From positions 248,001 through 312,000 of the forward strand of contig NZ_CP101987.1 in the NCBI RefSeq assembly GCF_024508315.1: a stretch of 64,000 bases of DNA, read 5' to 3'. This document shows positions 59,246 to 64,000 of this stretch, piece after piece; position 1 is the first letter of the stretch; each line of letters starts with the position of its first letter. Source of the stretch: Cellulomonas xiejunii. Lineage in GTDB: Bacteria; Actinomycetota; Actinomycetes; Actinomycetales; Cellulomonadaceae. The notes below the pieces were generated by a model that was not told where the DNA came from, made no database searches, and saw nothing but the letters and a program-made list of their open reading frames with translations. The translations under genes and the position numbers were made by a program.

Positions 59246-59785
59246 ATGGACGCCCGCCCGGTCCCCCAGCCCGCGCTCGACCGCATGGTCGACCCCGCCG
59301 GGCACCCCCTGGTCGTGGGCGTCGTCCCCGGGCAGGACCCGCTGGTCGTGCGCACCGCCGCGGCGTGGGGGCGGGCCGTCGGCGCCCCGTACCTGCACCT
59401 GGCCTACGTCGACCCCTCGCGCTACGTGGTGCACGAGCGGGCCGACGGCTCCGTGGCCCACATGTCGCTGGACCCCGACGGCCTCGACGACACCTGGCAG
59501 CGCGTCCGCGACGAGCTGCGCGCGCAGGCCGCCGAGCACCTCGCCGGGCAGCAGGTCGTGTGGCGCGTGCACTACCTCGCGGGGCGTCCGGACCGGGCGC
59601 TCACGCACCTGGCGCGGGCCGTCGACGCGTCCGCGATCGTCGTCGGCAGCCGGTCGGGGCGGCTGCGGGAGCTGCTGGAGGGGTCGATCGCCCTGCACCT
59701 CGGCTACCACCAGCACCGGCCGGTGCTGACCGTGCCGCTGAGCGTCGCCGACTGGCAGGACCCCCGGGCGCCGTGGCAGCGGTGA
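59246..59785 (+). CDS. Universal-stress-protein-like (UspA) protein
   Basis: This 179-residue protein has the Usp fold: HPLVVGVVPGQDPLVVRTAAAWGRAVGAPYLHLAYVD (in outline) at the start and ASAIVVGSRSGRLRELLEGSIALHLGYHQHRPVLTVPL (in outline) at the end. The ATP-binding G-x2-G-x9-G(S/T) motif is recognisable as GSRSGRLRELLEGS. The ATG at 59246 has GGAAGGA six bases upstream. It overlaps the first crcB gene as GTGA, so it is co-transcribed with the fluoride channel genes. Confidence 0.82.
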   Translation: MDARPVPQPALDRMVDPAGHPLVVGVVPGQDPLVVRTAAAWGRAVGAPYLHLAYVDPSRYVVHERADGSVAHMSLDPDGLDDTWQRVRDELRAQAAEHLAGQQVVWRVHYLAGRPDRALTHLARAVDASAIVVGSRSGRLRELLEGSIALHLGYHQHRPVLTVPLSVADWQDPRAPWQR

Positions 59786-60225
59786 CCTCGCCCGACCCGC
59801 TGCCGCTGCCCGTCGGGGCGCTGCTCGTCGCGGCCGGTGGCACCGTCGGCGTGCTCGCCCGCGCGCTGCTGACGCAGCCCGTCGCCCCCGGCGCCTGGCC
59901 GTGGCGCACCTTCGTGGTCAACGTCGTCGGCTCGCTCCTGCTCGGTGCGCTGCTGGCCGTGCTGCAGCGCGGTCCCGACGTCGGTCGGCGTCGGGCGGTG
60001 CGCCTCGGTGTCGGCACGGGCGTCCTCGGGGGGTTCACGACGTACAGCACGTTCGCGCTCGAGGTCGAGCAGCTGGTGGCGACCGGCCACGCCGCGACCG
60101 GCGTCGCCTACGCGCTGGGCAGCGTGGTGCTCGGCGTCGTGGCCGCGGGTGCCGGGCTCCTGCTCGTGGGCCGGGTGCTCGCCTTTCGACCGCCGCGCGA
60201 CGACGCAGCGGGCGGCCCGTCGTGA
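59782..60225 (+). CDS. crcB: CrcB/Fluc fluoride channel subunit 1
   Basis: This 147-residue membrane protein has four helices and the Fluc signatures GTVGVLARALL, WRTFVVNVVGSLLLGALL (with the conserved Asn) and GVLGGFTTYSTFALE (the GGxTTFSTF motif). Two such proteins form an antiparallel dual-topology channel that expels fluoride. The GTG overlaps the usp stop. The upstream region showed no recognised fluoride riboswitch. Confidence 0.9.
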   Translation: MTSPDPLPLPVGALLVAAGGTVGVLARALLTQPVAPGAWPWRTFVVNVVGSLLLGALLAVLQRGPDVGRRRAVRLGVGTGVLGGFTTYSTFALEVEQLVATGHAATGVAYALGSVVLGVVAAGAGLLLVGRVLAFRPPRDDAAGGPS

Positions 60226-60581
60226 TCGTCGTGGTCGCGCTCGCGGGCGGGCTGGGCGCGGCGACGCGGTTCGTCGTCGACACCGGGGTGTCCCGCGGTC
60301 GCGCCCGCTTGCCGCTGGGCACGCTCGTCGTCAACGTGACGGCGTGCCTGCTGCTGGGCGCGTTGACGGGGTGGCTGCTGGCGCACCCGGGGCACGACGG
60401 CGTGCGCGGGGTGGTCGGCGTGGGGTTCCTGGGCGGGTACTCGACGTTCAGCACCGCGAGCGTCGAGGCGGCGCGCCTGCTGCTCGCGGGCCGTGGCGCC
60501 GCCGGGGTGCTGCACGCGGTCGGCATGCTGGTCGCGTGCGTGGCGGCCGCGGTCGCGGGCCTCTGGCTCACGTCTCCCTGA
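60222..60581 (+). CDS. crcB: CrcB/Fluc fluoride channel subunit 2
   Basis: This 119-residue protein has four helices with GGLGAATRFVVD, PLGTLVVNVTACLLLGAL (conserved Asn) and GFLGGYSTFSTASVE. With the previous gene it makes the heterodimeric form of the fluoride channel found in Gram-positive bacteria, in which the two subunits insert in opposite orientation. The GTG overlaps the previous stop by four bases. Confidence 0.9.
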   Translation: MIVVVALAGGLGAATRFVVDTGVSRGRARLPLGTLVVNVTACLLLGALTGWLLAHPGHDGVRGVVGVGFLGGYSTFSTASVEAARLLLAGRGAAGVLHAVGMLVACVAAAVAGLWLTSP

Positions 60582-60783
60582 CCCGCCCCCGGGTGCGGAC
60601 GACCGAGAGCGGGCCGCGCCGTGTCACCAGGACGGCGCGACCCGCTCGACCCCCCGGACACCGGGGGAGGGACCCGTCCTGGAAGGCGCGGACCTGTCCG
60701 GGTCGGGAGGCGGTGGTGCTGCCCGGCAGCGGGTGCTGCCGGACGGTGCGACGGACGGCGGTGCCGTCAGCCGGTGGGTGTCG

Positions 60784-62103
60784 TCAGCGGGCGGTGCAGG
60801 TCAGCGTCGGCGTGGACGGCGTGCCGCTGCCGAGGAACCCGAACGACGCGCTCCCGTTGGCCGGGATGGAGCCGTTCCACGACACGTTGCTCACGACGAC
60901 CCGGTCACCCTGCGGTGCGAGCGTGCCGTTCCAGAGCTGCTGGATCTGGTTGGAGCCGGTCCAGCTGACCGTCCAGCCGGAGATCGCCGCGCCGGCGCGC
61001 ACCGTCACCTCGCCCTGGAACCCGCCGGGCCAGGAGTTGGTCGTGGTGTAGGTCGCGGTGCAGCCCGCCGAGGGCGGCGGCGTGGTGGTCGTCGGCGTCG
61101 GCGTCGGCGTGAACGTCGGCGTGACGGACGGCGTCGGGGTGGGGGTCTGCGTCGGCGTCACTGTCGGCGTCGGCGTCGGCGTGGGGGTCGACGTGTCCGT
61201 CGTCGAGCGCAGCGCCGTGAAGAACTGCCAGATCTCGCCCGGCACGTGCGACTGCTGCTTGCCGCGGTCGACGGCTGCCCACTGGTGGTCGCTGTCGTTG
61301 GCGATCCAGACGACCGGGAACCCGTCACGGCACTGGTAGGTCGTCTTGGTGTGCGCCTGGCCGCTGTTGCCTGCCGGCTCCGGTGCGTTCTGCGCCTGGC
61401 AGCCGTTGTTCCGCAGCGCGCGGTCCCGCAGGGCGCGACCCTGCGAGATGTTGAGGACGCTGTCGACGACGCCGTGCGAGCCGAGGTACGCGATGGGCTG
61501 CGTGCCGCCCTCGCAGCCGGACAGCTGCGCACCGTTGAGGACCGCGACGCCGCGGAAGACGTTCGCGCGGGCGCAGGCCAGCGCGTTGCTCATCCCGCCG
61601 CCGTAGCTGAAGCCGGTGGAGAACCGCTGGGACGTGTCGACGCACAGCGCGGCCTCGACGGTCCGCAGGATGTCGTCGATGAACGTGACGTCACGGCCGC
61701 CGTTGTTGGGCCACGCGTTGTCGATGCCCTGCGGCGCGATGAAGATCGTGCTGTTGTTGGCCAGCGGCTTCAGGCCGTAGAAGTTCTCGTTGACGACGTC
61801 CTGGGACGTGCCGTGCCACCAGTGGATCCCGAGCACCAGGCGGTACGCCTTGTTCGGGTCGTAGTTGGCGGGCACGTCGAGCCGGAACTGGCGCTGCTGG
61901 CCGCTGCTGGTGATCGTGTGGTTGCCGGTCGCCAGGCGCGGCGCGCTGCCGCAGCCGGCGGTGACGGCGGTGGGGACGACGCCGCCGGCCAGCGCCGCGA
62001 CGGGCGAGGCGGAGGCGGGCGTGACGAGGGCTCCGAGGACGAGGGCTGCGGCGGATGCCGCGATCACCGCCCGCAGGCGGGTGGGGGTGTGTCTGGGTCG
62101 CAC
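60784..62103 (-). CDS. Secreted PHB-depolymerase/feruloyl-esterase-like enzyme with CBM2
   Basis: This 439-residue protein has a signal peptide (residues 1-33, cleavage likely after ASA). An Esterase_PHB-like catalytic domain (about 50-310) has GFSYGGG with Ser166 and a His in SDHQWAAVDRG, and the oxyanion segment VLGIHWWHGTSQD. A Pro/Thr linker (about 312-345) leads to a C-terminal CBM2 cellulose-binding module (about 347-439) with CTATYTTTNSWPGGFQGEV, WTVSWTG and Trp residues for cellulose binding. It probably removes acyl or feruloyl groups from plant xylan. The start is GTG at 62103, with GGGAGG seven bases upstream. Confidence 0.88.
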   Translation of the reverse strand: MRPRHTPTRLRAVIAASAAALVLGALVTPASASPVAALAGGVVPTAVTAGCGSAPRLATGNHTITSSGQQRQFRLDVPANYDPNKAYRLVLGIHWWHGTSQDVVNENFYGLKPLANNSTIFIAPQGIDNAWPNNGGRDVTFIDDILRTVEAALCVDTSQRFSTGFSYGGGMSNALACARANVFRGVAVLNGAQLSGCEGGTQPIAYLGSHGVVDSVLNISQGRALRDRALRNNGCQAQNAPEPAGNSGQAHTKTTYQCRDGFPVVWIANDSDHQWAAVDRGKQQSHVPGEIWQFFTALRSTTDTSTPTPTPTPTVTPTQTPTPTPSVTPTFTPTPTPTTTTPPPSAGCTATYTTTNSWPGGFQGEVTVRAGAAISGWTVSWTGSNQIQQLWNGTLAPQGDRVVVSNVSWNGSIPANGSASFGFLGSGTPSTPTLTCTAR

Positions 62104-62291
62104 GGTGGGGTTCCTCCCTGGCGGTGCGTCGGCCGCGATGCCGGACGCAGGTCGACCGTGGGGTGGCGAACGTTCACGGTCCGGCGAATGTAGCGATACA
62201 CCACCCGCCCGGCGTAGGGGCCGAAACGGTTCGTACGCCAACGGATCCGGCGGTCCGCGCGGGACCGACGGCGCCACGCCGGGTCGCAGGC

Positions 62292-62888
62292 TCAGGGGCG
62301 CTGCCACACCATCGCGTACCGCCACAGCGGCAGCCGCCGCCAGCGCACCCCCGGCAGCACCTCGCGCGCGATCGCCCGCACCTCCGCGTAGGTGTGCGGG
62401 GGCGGCCAGAGCGTCGGTGCGGTGTGCTCCCAGTAGGTGCGGGTGCGGCGGAGCACCTGGTGCTGCGCGACCCCGGCGAGCTCCCAGGGGGCGTCCCGCC
62501 AGCCGACCGACCGGGCCATGCCCACGTCCACGAGCACGCCGCCGGGTGCGACCAGCGTCGACAGGCGTCGCAGGCCGTCGGCGAGGTCGGGCAGGTGGTG
62601 CAGGACCGCGACCGACGCGACGACGTCGAACGCCCCGGCCGGGAACGGCGCGTCCAGGGCGTCGCCGTGCATCCACGCGATGTCGTCACCCGCGGCCCGG
62701 GCGCGGGTCAGCACGTCCGCGTCCAGGTCGATGCCGACCACGTGCGGCACGCGTCGGCGCAGGTCCGCGGCGAGCAGCCCGTCACCCGTGCCCACGTCGA
62801 GCGCCGTACGCGCCTGCGCCGGGACCGCGTCGAGGACGAGCGGGTGGTAGTGGAGGTTGTGGTTCCACCTGTCCTGCGGCGAGCTCAC
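62292..62888 (-). CDS. Class I SAM-dependent methyltransferase
   Basis: This 198-residue protein has a Methyltransf_11-type core: TALDVGTGDGLLAADL (motif I, SAM binding), VVGIDLDADVLTRA (motif II acid), FDVVASVAVLHHLPDLADGL (motif IV region) and LVAPGGVLVDVGM. The substrate is unknown. The GTG start overlaps the stop of the GNAT gene by four bases, so the two are co-transcribed. Confidence 0.87.
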   Translation of the reverse strand: MSSPQDRWNHNLHYHPLVLDAVPAQARTALDVGTGDGLLAADLRRRVPHVVGIDLDADVLTRARAAGDDIAWMHGDALDAPFPAGAFDVVASVAVLHHLPDLADGLRRLSTLVAPGGVLVDVGMARSVGWRDAPWELAGVAQHQVLRRTRTYWEHTAPTLWPPPHTYAEVRAIAREVLPGVRWRRLPLWRYAMVWQRP

Positions 62889-63349
62889 GATGCCGCTCCC
62901 ACGACGGAGAGCCCAGGGGCGTACGCCATGAACGCGGTCTTGGTCCGCGACGTCAGGCCGCACGCCCGGTAGAAGGTGTGGACGTCCTCGCCGGTGGCTG
63001 CCGTCTGCAGCATGACCTTGTAGCAGCCGGCGTCCCACGCGCGCTGCAGCACGTCGCCGACCAGACGCCGGCCGTGACCGCGCCGCTGCACGGTCGCGTC
63101 GACGGCGACGTTCTCGACGACCGCCCAGGGTCGTCCCCCGCGCGAGAGGTTGGGCACGACGACCAGGCACGCGGTCGCGACCACCGCCCCGTCGTCCTCG
63201 AGCACCAGGACGTCGGTGCCCGGGGTGTCGAGGATGCGCTGCAGGATCCGGCGGGCCTCTGCCGGCGCGACGGGCGGCTCGTCGGGGTGGAGAACCCCGT
63301 ACAGGCGCTGGACAGCAGGGAGGTCGGCAAGGGTCGCGGCGCGGAGCAC
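62885..63349 (-). CDS. GNAT acetyltransferase
   Basis: This 154-residue protein has a complete GNAT fold: ATLADLPAVQRLYG, VENVAVDATVQRRGHGRRLVGDVLQRAWDAGCYKVML (in outline) with the acetyl-CoA loop QRRGHGRR, and FYRACGL near residue 132. Substrate unknown. It starts with a GTG at 63349 and overlaps the methyltransferase by four bases. Confidence 0.85.
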   Translation of the reverse strand: MLRAATLADLPAVQRLYGVLHPDEPPVAPAEARRILQRILDTPGTDVLVLEDDGAVVATACLVVVPNLSRGGRPWAVVENVAVDATVQRRGHGRRLVGDVLQRAWDAGCYKVMLQTAATGEDVHTFYRACGLTSRTKTAFMAYAPGLSVVGAAS

Positions 63350-63509
63350 GGCACGAACGTACCGAAACGGACAGGCCGCCGTGCCGTTCCCCCGGGGGCC
63401 GACGCGGCGGACACCTGATCGGCAGTGCCGGTCGGGCCGTGCAGGTGAGGAACGGTGTCGCAGGCACGAAAGGATTCCGGGCGCGACTCGATCGCCCTCT
63501 CGCGGGGAG

Positions 63510-64000
63510 TCAGGCGCGGGTGCCGTGGGTGCGCATCGCGTGCGCGACGGCGGCCGACTGGGCGTCGTCCTGCGTGGCCAGGCCGGCGACGACGCCCGCG
63601 TGGTCTGCCGCCGAGCGGTTCTGGCTGAGCTTCGCCTTGGCCTCGACGCGCTCGACCAGCACCTCGATGCCGACGACGGCCCGCAGCTGCTTCTCGACGA
63701 AGGCCTCCGGGGCGTCGGTGACGTGCCAGCGGTCGGCGCGGCCGGACTCGTGGTGGTCGGTGAGCAGCGTGACCGCCTCGTGCAGCCACGACGCGTCGGT
63801 GCGGACGCGGGCCCGGCCCGTCAGGTGCACGGCCGAGTAGTTCCACGTCGGGACCATGCGCCCGTGCTCGGCCTTGCTCGGGTACCAGGTGGGGGAGACG
63901 TACGCCTGCGGCCCCGTGACGACGGCCAGCGCGGGGGCGTCGTCGCCGATGGTCCGCCACTGCGGGTTGGCGCGCGCCATGTGCAGGACGAGCCGGTCGC
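63510..64000 (-). CDS. PaiB-like FMN-binding protein, 5' end beyond the window
   Basis: The visible 163 residues match the FMN-binding negative transcriptional regulator PaiB. The frame runs open to base 64000 and reads DRLVLHMARANPQWR, which in PaiB is about 45 residues from the start. VVTGPQAYVSPTWYPSK and VPTWNYSAVHLTG are the flavin-fold signatures, and the C-terminal AKLSQNRSAADHAGVVAGL is typical. PaiB proteins repress sporulation and protease genes in Bacillus; in Actinobacteria they are probably flavin/F420-type split-barrel proteins. An ATG at 63978-63980 is internal. Confidence 0.87.
   Translation of the reverse strand, partial: DRLVLHMARANPQWRTIGDDAPALAVVTGPQAYVSPTWYPSKAEHGRMVPTWNYSAVHLTGRARVRTDASWLHEAVTLLTDHHESGRADRWHVTDAPEAFVEKQLRAVVGIEVLVERVEAKAKLSQNRSAADHAGVVAGLATQDDAQSAAVAHAMRTHGTRA

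Noticed and set aside
61080-61195. Low-complexity repeats of GTCGGCGTC type, CRISPR-like at first glance
   Set aside because: They are in-frame codons of the Pro/Thr linker of the CBM2 esterase, without spacers or cas genes.

Overview
The window is very GC-rich, densely coded chromosomal DNA from an actinobacterium. Start codons are often GTG, genes overlap as GTGA or ATGA, and the content includes WYL and DUF4235 proteins, a DtxR/IdeR-style iron box and a mycothiol-type maleylpyruvate isomerase fold. A secreted esterase with a Pro/Thr linker and a C-terminal family 2 cellulose-binding module points towards a Cellulomonas-like plant-biomass degrader. That genus assignment is inference. No rRNA, tRNA, CRISPR array or complete insertion sequence was seen.

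Layout. 1-5.5 kb holds housekeeping-type singletons (VOC protein, winged-helix protein, two hydrolases, WYL regulator). 5.56-13.8 kb is a tightly overlapping iron-regulated operon: desA-desB-desC-desD for a desferrioxamine-type hydroxamate siderophore, extended by a penicillin-acylase-like Ntn hydrolase and a second acyltransferase. 13.8-19 kb carries an alpha/beta hydrolase, an ArsR/SRPBCC pair, a PIN toxin-antitoxin pair with a clear promoter and palindromic operator, a squalene-cyclase-like toroid, an orphan membrane protein and a decayed fragment. 19-28.5 kb has a membrane Fe-S oxidoreductase divergent from a six-gene Mrp Na+/H+ antiporter operon with an MrpA-MrpB fusion.

28.5-34.5 kb holds a CrtI-like oxidoreductase, a DUF4235 protein and a TPP-riboswitch-controlled thiamine ABC importer (thiB-thiP-thiQ). 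34.5-38.5 kb has an SRPBCC protein, a double GNAT, a YgjV-like membrane protein and an Nramp transporter. 38.5-42.5 kb is an Asp23/Gls24 envelope-stress cluster: a sigma-70 family factor and an Asp23-like protein divergent from five further genes, one with a proline-rich tandem repeat. 42.5-51.7 kb contains a DUF6596-type sigma factor with YCII partners, two MFS transporters, a PfpI protein, a NUDIX hydrolase and small conserved genes.

51.8-64 kb holds a heterodimeric ABC exporter, GNATs, a membrane GGDEF-EAL protein, a truncated PIN fragment, an SDR, a universal-stress-like protein with two CrcB/Fluc fluoride channels, the secreted CBM2 esterase, a methyltransferase and a PaiB-like gene cut by the window edge. 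Repeats worth noting are a GTGGTCACA palindrome family shared by two distant intergenic loci and several in-frame repeats that encode charged or proline-rich tails.
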